Origin: Leishmania infantum JPCM5
Taxonomy: Eukaryota > Euglenozoa > Kinetoplastea > Trypanosomatida > Trypanosomatidae
DNA: 64,000 nucleotides
NCBI RefSeq assembly: GCF_000002875.2
Contig: NC_009389.2
Span: 162,001-226,000 of the forward strand
Direction: 5' to 3'
The position numbers and the translations under genes are program-made. Below, piece after piece: positions 20,659 to 31,059 of this stretch. The notes beneath the pieces are model-generated. The model did not search any database. It had not been told where the DNA came from and was given only the letters and a program-made list of their open reading frames with translations. Numbering within the stretch: position 1 is the first letter of the stretch; each line of letters begins with the position of its first letter.

Positions 20659-23600
20659 CTACTGAGAGGCGGCACGCCTGCCATCACCACCACCGGAGCG
20701 ATGATGTGAAGCAGGATGCTGATAACCGCCATGGGCAGACTGTTGCTGCTGCTGCTTCGGCGGCGGCTCACTTGCACTGACACCGGCATCATCACTGCTG
20801 GTGTTCACCGGCGACCCTGTCGCTACGGCGGCGGCGCTCTGATAGGTCATCATAGACGGCATCGCCACCATGTCCGGCTGCTGGTGCTGCTGGGGCATCT
20901 CACCACCACCGGCAGCAGTCCTCGTCGCGTCGGTATTGTGTGTACCGCCTACACCAAACGCAACGCTTGGATATCCCACGTACGGCGTGTACGGGAACAC
21001 CTGCTGTTGCTGCTGCTGCTGCGCGCTGGCACTCGTTGCGGTGGTGCTGGAAGTGCCGTCGCTTCGGTGACTGCTACCTCCGTCTTGATCGGCGGCGGCG
21101 GCGGTGGGGGCGACACCGACAAAGCCGCTACTGTTCCGCGTCGTGTGATACTGCTGCTGCTGTTGCCAGAGGTGCTGCTGCAGGTCGTAGTACAGGGCTG
21201 GGAAGGGGTAGCTCGAGGACGACGAGGTGCCGGCGGTAGCCACAAACCCACTGCTGGTGCTACTGATGATCGGCTGCGGTTGCTTCAGCTGTGGCGACGG
21301 AGGGTATGGCACCTGCTGCTGCTGCCGTTGCTGCTGCTGAGCAAATGCTTGATAGTAAAAGGCGGCGGCGGCCGCTGCGTGTTCTTGCTGCTGTCGGAAC
21401 TGCTGCTGCTGCTGCGGGGCGACGTACACGCCCGCAGCTCGGTTCATCGGGTGCGGACTGCCGTAGGATACCTGCTGCTGTTGCGAGGCAGCGTAGCCCT
21501 GGTTGCCTGCGTATGCCATGTTCGGCGAGTAGCCGTTGCACAGGCCACCTGCGCCGTGCTCACCAACGCCAGCATTGCCTTCTGCGGTGGCCTGCGCGTC
21601 ATGCGGCGCCAGCTGTTGCGGGTAGTGCTGCGGCATGACTGCGTTCGCATCCCCACGGCCGCCACACTGGTCGAGACAGTCGGTGTAGTCAACGACGCTC
21701 TCGCTGCCGTAACCGCGGTCACCATAGCGCCCGCCGGCTTCGTCCTCCTCATCTTCGTCGCCCTTCACAGGCGTGAGCATGACATCGACGCGGCCACGAG
21801 GACTGTTGCCGCCGTCGACGTCGTCGTTGTTCTCAGTAGGATAGCTGTGCACCGCCATCATCCCCGCCGCCGTGGGCGTCATGGCGGCGTGACTGGAGGA
21901 CCCTTCAAAGGCCTCCTCCCGTGAGTCCACATACGGCAGCTGCAGTGGCGGACGCCGGCGCGCACGAGTCCTTGCTGATACTGCGGCCGCCGCAGTGGCG
22001 CCGCATTCGCTGGCAGGACGGCTTCTACTGCCACTGCTGGCAGCGCGTATGGCCGCCGTTTCGTGTGCCGTCGCGGACCCCTTCTTCGCTGCGGTGGAGG
22101 CGATGCTGATACTGCCGCCATATTTTAAATGAGGGGCGCTGCGGTGGTCATGTTCACCGAGGCCACCCCCGCGCACGTGCGTGTCTGTGTCCATGCCACT
22201 CGCTTCACTGGGGCTTGCCTGCTGCTGCTGCTGCTGGTAAGCGTGCACTGGCGAGCCAGGCGACATCATCGTGCTCTGCAAGTGAGGAAACGGCGCAGCA
22301 ACGGAGTGTTGCGCCACCCCCGCGCCACCGCAGCGCTGCTGTTCGACGCTAGGGCCATTGTACACGTTCATCGGTGGCACCGGCACACCACCCGCATGCT
22401 GCTGTGGCTGCTGCGGATGCGCGCGAAGGGTCATCGGCATCATCGTTGTCGTGCTGCTTCTCATGCTCTGCGGTTGCTGCTGCTGCGCGCCATACAACTT
22501 TGTGTTGCCGTCCATCGACATCATCATCGTGTGCGGCTGCCTGGGCGCAGACTGCTGCTGCTGCTGCTGCATGAGCATCATGTGATGGCTTCTCCCCGTA
22601 CTCTCTTGAAAGGCAAGCATGGGGGCGCTCATGCTGTGGTGAGGGTGGCCCCCCTCGCCCGCGGCGCCGCCGTTGCTGTAGTGTTGCGTGAGCGTCGCTG
22701 CGGCGGTGCTTTCGGCACGTCGCGCGGCGGCGACGGCTTGCTTCATGAGCGCCTGATGCACTGCCTGGCAGTCCGCGTCTGCCGACATGGGTGACAGACA
22801 CTGAAGGACGTACTGAAGACTGCAGCTGCCGTAGTACTGCGGCGACTGCCGCGCCGCCCCCCACTCGGCAAACCACCAGCACAGCCACTGAAAGTCGCGC
22901 ATGTGTGTCATGCGCGCTGTCAAGTCGTACTCAGGGTCGAAAGGCGATGTCATGTGGAAGTGCTGACCGCGGCGGGAGCAGAGGAACGGCTTTGCCACCA
23001 CCTCGGAGCGGCCGTCAATGGTGAAGCGGATGCCGCTGGTCTCGTAATCGAAGGCGCAGCCGTAGTAGTGGCAGAAGTCAAGGAACAAGTCCGACACCTC
23101 TGCCTGCCGGCGCAGGAAGTCCGCGGCGAACGCGTCGAAGGCGCTGTCTTCGCTGTCGGCGTCGCTGTGCTGCTCAGAGGCCCTCTTCGACGTCGAGGCT
23201 GCTGCTGCTGCTGCTGCTGCTGCCTCTGCTACTCGACTTGCATGGGCGCCCGCTGCGCCGGCCGTCTCTGTCTCCGCTGGCAGCGATGCTGACTGAGCAG
23301 AGCCTCGGCCGGCTTTCACAGGATCTACATTCGCTGCGCTGCCAGCGGCGGCGGAGACTAGTTCCTCCGGCGTCTCAGTACCCTCCGCTACCGCGGCTGC
23401 CGCCGCGTCGGCGCGCGTCTCCTGGTGGAGAGCCTCTGGTGTGGCCATAGCCGCTGTTGAATGCTCAGCGCTCGTGTCTTCCGCCACCTTCTCGTCACGC
23501 CCTGCTACTTCGTAGGCGCCAGGGGTATCAACGTGCGACCCCTCGCCCACCACGCGTTCGTGCGGCTGAGGTTCTACCGTCTTGAGTAGGTAGTGGTGCG

Positions 23601-26600
23601 GCGGTGGCGCGAGGCGGCCAGGCGCAGCGTCCACCACAGCCGCTAGTTCCTCGCCGGCACTAGGTGTGGTGGTGGCGGTGGTGATGGTGCCGCCGAGGCC
23701 TGCAGTCCCGGTGAGGTTAGGAGGCTGATGCTCGCGCAACGGTGACGGGGTGCTGGTGCTGGTGCTGCTGCTCGCACCCGCTGCCGCTCCGCCGCCGGAG
23801 GCACTCTCAGCAGCGTCTGAAGAGGTGGGTCGCGTCTGTTGCGTGCGCCCTGCTCCACCTTCCTTTTCAGGGGTCGCGCCAGTCGTCGTCTGTGGCGCCA
23901 GCGCCAGCGCCACCGCCGCTGTCACGGACGCGCCTGCCGCTGTTGTCGCGGCTGCCGGGTCGCCGACAAAGCCCAGTATCGTTTGGCGAATCGCACGCAG
24001 GCGCTCCTTGTCGTCGCTGGCGTAGGCCGCCTTGATGGTCGCGCACGCTCCAGTTGCCACCGCCGTGGAGGACGACGCTCGCCCAAGAGCCGGTGCCGCC
24101 TTCTGGATGTTCCCGCTGCTGCTGTAGAGCTCGGCAACATCGTCAGAGCCTGCTGCGTCGAGCGACACACTTCGCCGTGCCCCCGTCTCCTCTACCAATT
24201 GCGCGTGACGCTGCTCCACTCGTGCAAGATACTCGCCCAGCATGTACTCCAGCAGCCCAAGAGTAAGGGGAGCGGGGCCCGCCGTCGGAGAGGTAGCACT
24301 GTTGTCCGCGGCGCCGCCGCGGCGCAGGGCTTCCTCCGCTGCGCGATCCTTCTGCGGCTGCTGGTGCTCTCCGGTATCCGCTCCTGCTTGACGGCTTTGT
24401 GCCTGCGCTGACGACGACGCGGCGTTCCGCTCACGCAGGAGAAGGAGAATGCGTTGGCGGCATTCATTGTAGAAGTGGAGTACCATGAGGTAGATGGCGA
24501 AAGACGTCACCCCGCCAGGCTCACTCTCGCCGGCACCGAGGCTGCGAACGCAGTACTTGAGGAACAGAATGAGCGTGCGGGCATGCGGAAACACCTCCAG
24601 CAGCGATCGTGTAAGCTGCATCGACCGCCAGTGCTCGCCGCCGGCGAAGGTGATGTCCACCTTGGTGCCGGTTGCCTTGTCTGTCAGCTTGATGACCGGC
24701 ACACGAGTCGCCGTGATGGACTGCACAAAGAACAGCGGGCCTTCATGAACAGGGACGTAGGTGAGATGGCCCGCGCCACGGCCACGGCCATCCGTAGCAC
24801 CGAGAACGATCGGGCTCCGCGTCACTGCGTCCTGGGACGCCGGCGGAGCTGCCGCGGTCTGCACCGTGGCGGCCCTCTCTCCGGATGCTGCAGCTGTGGG
24901 CGACACCGACGACGACTGAGCTGCCGCGGCCTCATCGGCGGCCACGGTTTCTGTACCCGCGTGTGCCGCTTCCGCCTCGGCTGCCGTAGCATCGCCGCCG
25001 CCACTGACAGTACGGCCTTCCGGCTCCGCGGCGCCGCCGTCTGCAAGCCTCGCCTGGCTGCTCCGGAGCTCCGCTTCATTGGCCAACTTATCTGCGTCGG
25101 CTGGTGCTGCCTTGCTTCTCGGCAGCGGCTGCGCATGTGCTGCAATGTTGTCCTCGTCGACATGCAGACCCGACGCCATGGCGGGCGGCAGGGAACGTAC
25201 GCTGCCTTTTAGGTCGGCACTTCCACTCGCCGCGGCAGACTCGCGCGGGGACGACAACGAGGCAGAGTCATGCAGCCGCGTCGTGGTTGTTTGGAACGCG
25301 AGACCGCTGCTGCTACTGCTGGCACCTCCGATACTTAGACCGCTTGCTGCTGCTACCGGTGGCGCGACAGGCGGCATACCACCACCCATCGATGGCGCGA
25401 AGAGCGCCGACAGGTCTACGGAGGTGCTGAAGTTGTAGTCCTTTTCAATCTGACCGCGAAACACCTCCTCGGCCTGCTCCACGTCGCCAACGGTGCCGTA
25501 GACCTCCGTGTCCGCCGTCGCCACGTCGGGGTCGTGCAGGCGACTCGCGCTCACACTGTCCGCGTGACCCACAGCACTCTTAGCGCAGGTCGACGTGGCA
25601 CCCGCGCCCGGGACGGTGCCAGAGCCGGAGGCAAGGCGAACAAACTCGCCATCGTCGCCAACCGTGGCGCTCGAGGTCAGAAATACTTTACGGGTGTCCA
25701 GGGGGAAGGCGGTCGCGGAGAAGCACGTCGTGCTCGACTCTGTCGACAGCGACGAGGCGCTGACGCTTCGCTGAGGCGCCGTTGTCGCCGTGCCGTCTTG
25801 AGGCACACAGGGAGAGCGCCGTGAATGGCTAGACACGCGGCGATTCGGTGCGGCACGCGCCGCCTCATCCATCTCGCCGATTACCGGCATTTCCTCCGCG
25901 GCCTCGGTGGAGCTAAGGAGGAGGCTCTTCACGATACTGCCAGCGCGCGCTACACGCTTCGGCGAGAGGCCGCTCGTCCCTTCACCTTCGCTGGCATTCT
26001 CCTCAGACCGTCTGCCGATGTCATCGTCATCGGCGTCGCTGTCGGAGTCCCGCAAGCTGGCCGCCTCACAGACTTCGCTAGCACTGCAGCGGCTCTCTCG
26101 GGCCCAGTGACGGCCTTCGTCGGGGGCTACTGCAACTCCTGCTCCAGTCGCTGCCGCCAGCGCCACCTGCTTTGCCCGCTTTTTTGCTTCCTCCATCAGC
26201 TGCCGGCGGCGGTGCTGCGCTTCGGCCTCGATGAGCTCTTGCAAGCGAAGAGCGTCGTTCTTGCTGTCTTCGTCCAACTCCAAGAGGGCCTTCGACAGCC
26301 GCTGCAGCGCCTCGAGCGGCGCGATCGGCTGGTACCCGACAGCAAGGAGGTCCACGTCACTCGACGGAAGTGCCAGACCGGTCGTGATGGAGCCGTGCAC
26401 ACGGATCTCTGCATTTTGGTTTAGGTGCTTGCGCAGCACGGCCTCGATAATCCAGCAGAGCTGCTCGCGGTTTGCCTCGTCCTCCGGCTTCAGCGTCAGG
26501 CACGTCGCCACAAACGTCGGCAGCACCGTGATGAAGTCGTAGTACGGGATCGGCGGCGGTTTCGCCATCGTGTGCTGCTGCTGCTGCTGCTGTGGTTGTT

Positions 26601-29600
26601 GATGGTGGAATATGGGCTGCCGACCCGCACCACCACCGCCAACGTTGAGTGCGTTGTAGTGCATAGGCATCATCCCACCACCACTGCTGCCGATGTGGCC
26701 GGTTGCTTGCTGGTCTGGATTCGGCAGACTTCCGTACATAGAGCTCATGTAGTTGCCTGGTTGGTTCATCATCATCGCCTGCTGTTGCGTGTGACTCTGT
26801 CGGCTGCCGCTGCGACGGCTGTTGTCGAAGCCGGCAACAGTGCTACCGCTGTGGCTGTTGCTCCCACGACTGTGAGCGCAGTCACTGGGGGCGCCCTTGT
26901 GCTTCGCGTTAGCCGAGCGGCCGTGGTTGGAGCCACCCATGCTTCCCCAGTTCACGGCGGCAGAGGGCCCACCCTGCGATCGGGACGGCATGTTTGGCGA
27001 GGTGGTGGCGGAGATGTGCTCCTGCGCTGCCCCAGGGGACATGGAGGGCTGCGATTCCATGTCTTCGTGATGGGTCGTGTTCACTTGGCCACCGCCGCCG
27101 CCGTCGAGGCTCAGGCTTCCGAGCGACATGGTCTGGTGATGATGTTGATGCGGGCGCTGCGAGAACTGCCCAGAGACGGATGAGGGATGTGCCAGCGGTG
27201 GTGTGTGGTGGTGGTAGTGGTGGTGCTGCGACATGCCAGACGCCATGCTCAGCATTGTGTCGCCGGTGCACCCCGCACCCATTGCCGTGGCGTTGCTGCT
27301 TAGCGTGTCTACGCGGGGTGCCGCGAAGTTACTGGTGCCGCCAGTTGCCGTCATCGAGGGCGATGCGGATGAGTCAGCGTTCATCGTTGTCGAAACACCG
27401 ACGCGGATGCTCGGCAGGTGGCCACTGTGCAGCGGCAACAACGCGGACGGGGGCGCACACCCTGTCGCTGCCGGCGCGGGAGGCGGGGACGCTGACGGCG
27501 CAAGCTGCCCAGCTGTACTCTGACTAGCCGCTGCCGCTGCTCCACGGCCTCGGTGAAGGCCGGGTACACGGTGCGGAGCAGGAGGAGGCGCTGCGCCGCC
27601 ACCGCTCGCGCTCATGACTGTATTGGCGGGGTCGAACATGGTTGCCGCAGCTCCCGCCGCAGACGTGTTTGCTGCGCCGGCAGCCAGCAGAGCGTTGGCG
27701 CTGGCGCAGCTGCTGTCGGGGCTGGTGGTCGCGGCCGCGCTGCTGCGATCTACCCCGGATGTGGAGGGCCGCGCATGGGAACGGTGCTGCTGCTGTTGCT
27801 GCTGTTGTGGAGAGGCCATGTGGGAGCGGCTGTAGTAGCCACACGCTGCCATCTGCAGCTGCTGCTGTGAAAGCAGAGAGGCGGCGTAGTACTGCTGGGT
27901 AGGCGACTGATGCGGATGGCGCAGCAGCTGCTGTAGCTGGTATCCATAGCCATTCATGTAACCGGCGTTGCCACCACCACCAACGCCGCCGGCCGTCGCC
28001 ATCTCAGTTGGGAGCAGCTGCACAGCAGTGTCGCTCATGCCAGGCATCGTGCTCGTCTGCCCCGCGTAGCTCTTCGACGGCAGCGCGCCTGCAAAGGAAA
28101 CCGGCATCACACTACTAAGGCCGTTCGCCATCATCTGCGGCCCACCGTTCCCACTGCTGCCAACTACCTCTGCGTCACCGGCCACGCCGACTGCACCCTC
28201 GCCCTCCACAGTTGCTGAGACCGCCGCAGACGTCGCGAACGAGGGGTGCCAGCCAGGACGGCGACTCACACTACTCGTGTTCGGCGCCGCTGCTGCTTTC
28301 GTTGGGGCCGACCCCGTGCGCGCCGGCGATGAGTGTGCACCTAAACCAATTCTGGCTGACGCCCTGTCACTGGTTGCAGCCATCGAGGTGCCTTTCGGGT
28401 GTGCGACCACGACTTCACGGCGCTCCGCCGCCACTTCGACCTCCACCTCGGTGTCAGGCTGTCGGTTCGCCTCAGCCTCAGCCTCAGCCTCAGCCTCAGC
28501 TGCTGCTGCTGCTGCGGCCGCTGCTGCTGCCATAGCACGCACTTTTTGCTTGCGCTTCGCCGAGCGGGAGGGCTTCGGCAGCGGTTCTGTTGGTTCTGGC
28601 CGCTCCGCGGCGCCAGGCTCTCTGGGCGTTGCCGTAACAGATGAATGAACCGCCGGTGACTTTCCCGCCCGTCCATGCTGGTCGTCCTCGCACGTGGCGG
28701 GCGGTGGAAGGGTCGCCACAGGGGACGCGCCTGACGCTTCTGCAGCAACAGTCGCTGGCATGGATACGGTGGATGACGGTGCAGCTGATATCGAGCTGCC
28801 GCCGCGTTGCGGGGCGACAGACAACAAAGAGTTCGCCTTGTTCACCGGAAACCACCACGAGGCGTCCGTAGACTTCGACACCGCTGCACTCACGCTCGGA
28901 CGCAGCGGCGGTGGCGATGACGAGGACGACGCAGTCGGCCCTGCCGCTGCCCCTGCAACGGCGGCTGCGCTGTCTAAAGGTGTGGGGGGCGCACCGGACA
29001 CCGTTGTGCCCGCATCCGTTGTGGTCGCGGCGTTGCCAGCGCCGCTACCATCACCGGCGCTCCAACGCTGCTTCGACGAGTCCTCACGCGCGTGCGGTGG
29101 TCGATATAGCTTGCCGGACGATGCTGCGATGGCTGTCAGGGATGCGGACAGCGGCGCACAGGCCGCAGACAGCGAGGAGGCCGTACTGGCACCACCAACA
29201 CCGCCGCCGGCGCGTCCTTGGACGCTGTCGGCATCAGCCAATGGATGACGTCGTGTGTGCTGTGCTTTCGACGAATGTGAAGCGCAGGCAGCTGCAGCCG
29301 CGGAGGTCGTCGTTGCCGTCGTCAATGTGGCGGCCTTCGGCGTGCGTGGTGACGGCGGGGAAGGCTTCCGTCGGTCCAATAGCGAAGTGCCCACCTCAAG
29401 AGCGGGCACCGACTTGGCGGGCTTGTTGCTCGCTGACAAGTTCAGCGTCGACGATGCAGGGGAGAGGACGCTGCTCCTCAGTGCCGCGAAGCGGCTGCAC
29501 ACGGGCACCGCCCGCGGCGCTGCCGTAGCATCCGTCGGCGCGGGGTAGACCACATGCGGCTCCGATACGGGCGAAGGCGCTCCTGCTGCCGTTGCGGGCG

Positions 29601-29667
29601 AGGGCAACGTGGACCAAGATGTCGCTGACGTCTGCGGTGACGGAGGCGAGGACCTACTAGAGTTCAT
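20659..29667 (-). CDS. Giant Trf4/TUTase-type nucleotidyltransferase
   Basis: This 3002-aa protein contains a DNA polymerase beta-like nucleotidyltransferase of the non-canonical poly(A)/poly(U) polymerase group, which adds nucleotides to RNA 3' ends. The palm motif is G1092-S1093 then D1104-V-D1106 (HGSITTGLALPSSDVDLL). The third catalytic Asp is D1671 in KVDITF. A PAP-associated domain motif (DLFLDFCHYYGCAFDY) lies at 2193-2208. All three metal-binding acidic residues are present. The 565 residues between D1106 and D1671 (under 60 in yeast Trf4) contain a large Ala/Ser/Glu insertion. The N-terminal ~1000 and C-terminal ~700 residues are Gln-, Ala-, Ser- and His-rich. Trf4-like poly(A) polymerase is favoured over TUTase but not proven. 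An acceptor lies 91 bases upstream of the chosen ATG. Confidence 0.9.
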   Translation of the reverse strand: MNSSRSSPPSPQTSATSWSTLPSPATAAGAPSPVSEPHVVYPAPTDATAAPRAVPVCSRFAALRSSVLSPASSTLNLSASNKPAKSVPALEVGTSLLDRRKPSPPSPRTPKAATLTTATTTSAAAAACASHSSKAQHTRRHPLADADSVQGRAGGGVGGASTASSLSAACAPLSASLTAIAASSGKLYRPPHAREDSSKQRWSAGDGSGAGNAATTTDAGTTVSGAPPTPLDSAAAVAGAAAGPTASSSSSPPPLRPSVSAAVSKSTDASWWFPVNKANSLLSVAPQRGGSSISAAPSSTVSMPATVAAEASGASPVATLPPPATCEDDQHGRAGKSPAVHSSVTATPREPGAAERPEPTEPLPKPSRSAKRKQKVRAMAAAAAAAAAAAEAEAEAEAEANRQPDTEVEVEVAAERREVVVAHPKGTSMAATSDRASARIGLGAHSSPARTGSAPTKAAAAPNTSSVSRRPGWHPSFATSAAVSATVEGEGAVGVAGDAEVVGSSGNGGPQMMANGLSSVMPVSFAGALPSKSYAGQTSTMPGMSDTAVQLLPTEMATAGGVGGGGNAGYMNGYGYQLQQLLRHPHQSPTQQYYAASLLSQQQLQMAACGYYSRSHMASPQQQQQQQHRSHARPSTSGVDRSSAAATTSPDSSCASANALLAAGAANTSAAGAAATMFDPANTVMSASGGGAAPPPAPHRVPGLHRGRGAAAAASQSTAGQLAPSASPPPAPAATGCAPPSALLPLHSGHLPSIRVGVSTTMNADSSASPSMTATGGTSNFAAPRVDTLSSNATAMGAGCTGDTMLSMASGMSQHHHYHHHTPPLAHPSSVSGQFSQRPHQHHHQTMSLGSLSLDGGGGGQVNTTHHEDMESQPSMSPGAAQEHISATTSPNMPSRSQGGPSAAVNWGSMGGSNHGRSANAKHKGAPSDCAHSRGSNSHSGSTVAGFDNSRRSGSRQSHTQQQAMMMNQPGNYMSSMYGSLPNPDQQATGHIGSSGGGMMPMHYNALNVGGGGAGRQPIFHHQQPQQQQQQHTMAKPPPIPYYDFITVLPTFVATCLTLKPEDEANREQLCWIIEAVLRKHLNQNAEIRVHGSITTGLALPSSDVDLLAVGYQPIAPLEALQRLSKALLELDEDSKNDALRLQELIEAEAQHRRRQLMEEAKKRAKQVALAAATGAGVAVAPDEGRHWARESRCSASEVCEAASLRDSDSDADDDDIGRRSEENASEGEGTSGLSPKRVARAGSIVKSLLLSSTEAAEEMPVIGEMDEAARAAPNRRVSSHSRRSPCVPQDGTATTAPQRSVSASSLSTESSTTCFSATAFPLDTRKVFLTSSATVGDDGEFVRLASGSGTVPGAGATSTCAKSAVGHADSVSASRLHDPDVATADTEVYGTVGDVEQAEEVFRGQIEKDYNFSTSVDLSALFAPSMGGGMPPVAPPVAAASGLSIGGASSSSSGLAFQTTTTRLHDSASLSSPRESAAASGSADLKGSVRSLPPAMASGLHVDEDNIAAHAQPLPRSKAAPADADKLANEAELRSSQARLADGGAAEPEGRTVSGGGDATAAEAEAAHAGTETVAADEAAAAQSSSVSPTAAASGERAATVQTAAAPPASQDAVTRSPIVLGATDGRGRGAGHLTYVPVHEGPLFFVQSITATRVPVIKLTDKATGTKVDITFAGGEHWRSMQLTRSLLEVFPHARTLILFLKYCVRSLGAGESEPGGVTSFAIYLMVLHFYNECRQRILLLLRERNAASSSAQAQSRQAGADTGEHQQPQKDRAAEEALRRGGAADNSATSPTAGPAPLTLGLLEYMLGEYLARVEQRHAQLVEETGARRSVSLDAAGSDDVAELYSSSGNIQKAAPALGRASSSTAVATGACATIKAAYASDDKERLRAIRQTILGFVGDPAAATTAAGASVTAAVALALAPQTTTGATPEKEGGAGRTQQTRPTSSDAAESASGGGAAAGASSSTSTSTPSPLREHQPPNLTGTAGLGGTITTATTTPSAGEELAAVVDAAPGRLAPPPHHYLLKTVEPQPHERVVGEGSHVDTPGAYEVAGRDEKVAEDTSAEHSTAAMATPEALHQETRADAAAAAVAEGTETPEELVSAAAGSAANVDPVKAGRGSAQSASLPAETETAGAAGAHASRVAEAAAAAAAAASTSKRASEQHSDADSEDSAFDAFAADFLRRQAEVSDLFLDFCHYYGCAFDYETSGIRFTIDGRSEVVAKPFLCSRRGQHFHMTSPFDPEYDLTARMTHMRDFQWLCWWFAEWGAARQSPQYYGSCSLQYVLQCLSPMSADADCQAVHQALMKQAVAAARRAESTAAATLTQHYSNGGAAGEGGHPHHSMSAPMLAFQESTGRSHHMMLMQQQQQQSAPRQPHTMMMSMDGNTKLYGAQQQQPQSMRSSTTTMMPMTLRAHPQQPQQHAGGVPVPPMNVYNGPSVEQQRCGGAGVAQHSVAAPFPHLQSTMMSPGSPVHAYQQQQQQASPSEASGMDTDTHVRGGGLGEHDHRSAPHLKYGGSISIASTAAKKGSATAHETAAIRAASSGSRSRPASECGATAAAAVSARTRARRRPPLQLPYVDSREEAFEGSSSHAAMTPTAAGMMAVHSYPTENNDDVDGGNSPRGRVDVMLTPVKGDEDEEDEAGGRYGDRGYGSESVVDYTDCLDQCGGRGDANAVMPQHYPQQLAPHDAQATAEGNAGVGEHGAGGLCNGYSPNMAYAGNQGYAASQQQQVSYGSPHPMNRAAGVYVAPQQQQQFRQQQEHAAAAAAFYYQAFAQQQQRQQQQVPYPPSPQLKQPQPIISSTSSGFVATAGTSSSSSYPFPALYYDLQQHLWQQQQQYHTTRNSSGFVGVAPTAAAADQDGGSSHRSDGTSSTTATSASAQQQQQQQVFPYTPYVGYPSVAFGVGGTHNTDATRTAAGGGEMPQQHQQPDMVAMPSMMTYQSAAAVATGSPVNTSSDDAGVSASEPPPKQQQQQSAHGGYQHPASHHRSGGGDGRRAASQ
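28471..28500. repeat. Hexanucleotide repeat inside the nucleotidyltransferase gene
   Basis: Five perfect copies of CTCAGC on the plus strand encode an alternating Ala-Glu run on the minus strand. It is one of many codon-repeat tracts in this gene (CAG/CTG for Gln and Ala runs). Confidence 0.85.
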
Positions 29668-29758
29668 TAGTTGTGCGGGCGACACAGGCGAGGAAGACGG
29701 AGGACCCCTTTGGGTGTTACGGAAAATGGGACAACAACCAACAACAACTATGGCCAAA

Positions 29759-29797
29759 CTAGCGAACACACGGAGGGGAGGAGAGGTGAGAGGAGGG
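29759..29797 (-). promoter_or_regulatory. Candidate trans-splice acceptor of the nucleotidyltransferase gene
   Basis: A minus-strand pyrimidine tract (about 29771-29797) is followed by GCTAG with AG at 29759-29760. This is 91 bases before the ATG at 29667, so it excludes the in-frame upstream start near 29769. Confidence 0.5.
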
Positions 29798-30847
29798 CCG
29801 GGGCGGCAAGGCTCAGCCCTGCGTGCCTAACAGACAAGAAAACAACTGAGTCCCAATACGCGTCTATACATGTGTGCGTGTATATTGGAATGCGCACTCA
29901 GCGTCACGAGAGTCGACAGCGTCACCACCACCACCACGCGGACACACCCACACCCACACCTAAACACACGCAGACAGAACACCAGCGCACCCACGTGCAC
30001 TTGACAGCGACAACGACAAAAGAAGATACACACCCACACGCACACCCACGCGCACACCCACATCCACACACGCCCACACCCCCCCACACACACACACACA
30101 CACACACAGGGGGAAGGGGGAGGGAGAAGGGGAAAATGACCAGAGATGAAGGCTTGATGAAGAGATCCAAGGAAGGAGAAGTGGAAGGCCTTCAATGCGG
30201 ATTAGTCTTCATCCGATGCCTCAGCAAGACCACTAGACACAGGCACACCTGCACCACAATACTAAGATAATGTGCACCGCCGCGAACAAAAAAAAACGAA
30301 AACAGAACCAGAAAAATGAGAAAATGAACCAAGTAACACCAGCAAACACGTCCGTCGCGTCGTTGCAGGCACCCCCTGAATGGAACGAGACACCTGCGCA
30401 TGCACAGACGGACAAGCACAGCTGATGGACCCCAGCCGAGGGCGACAGAGATACACAGCAAGTTCGAGCGAGAGGGGAGGAGGAGGAGGAGGAGGAGGGG
30501 GGAATCAGGCGCAACCTGCTTGCCTTTGGCCTCGTCTTTTCCTTTCACGGTCTTGATCTGTTTGAAGCGCCCTTTATAATCTGTCTGACTTCTCTCGTCC
30601 TTCCCTCTTTCGCTGCTTCAACGGCGTTATAAGTGTACTCCGTCTTGCAAAGCCGGCGATCCTCCGCCGACTTCCCCGGCCGTCCCGCCCCGTCACCCGG
30701 CGCTCTCCTGCGTGTGCGTGAGTAGGTGTGTACGTGCGCCTTGGGGGTGCGGCTGCGCCGCTTGTCTGCTTGCGCTTTCTGGCGGTGCTTGGATGTAGAG
30801 GGAGGCAGACAGAAGAGGCACGCGTGTGCGTGCGCGTGTGTGTGTGT

Positions 30848-30878
<31 letters not shown>

Positions 30879-30879
30879 C
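30848..30879. repeat. (CTGC)8 tetranucleotide microsatellite
   Basis: Eight perfect copies of CTGC, the only long tetranucleotide repeat I noticed in the window. Confidence 0.9.
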
Positions 30880-30984
30880 TTTGCTCTGTATTGTGTGCTC
30901 GTGGTGGAGTGTGTCTGCTTCGCCCTTCTCGGTGCTTGCGCAACGCAACAACCGCAACAACAGACACACACGCGACACACACAC

Positions 30985-31059
30985 CGAAAAAAAAATAAAG
31001 AATAAAAAAACGAACAAATACGAAATAAAAATCCGTTTTTTTTTGTTATTTTTTTTTAT
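30985..31059. repeat. A/T-rich inverted repeat
   Basis: An A-rich arm (30985-31012, with two A runs broken by TAAAGAAT) faces a T-rich arm (31034-31059, two T runs broken by GTTA) across about 21 bases. The arms are complementary with few mismatches, so RNA from either strand could fold into a long A-U hairpin. Confidence 0.7.

Noticed and set aside
20716..21924. 402-codon plus-strand frame opposite the nucleotidyltransferase
   Set aside because: Leu/Arg/Val-rich shadow generated by the Gln/Ala codon repeats of the real minus-strand gene.
29668..29769. N-terminal extension of the nucleotidyltransferase (MFASLAIVVVG)
   Set aside because: The upstream ATG lies beyond the best splice acceptor at 29759-29760, so it would not be in the mature mRNA.
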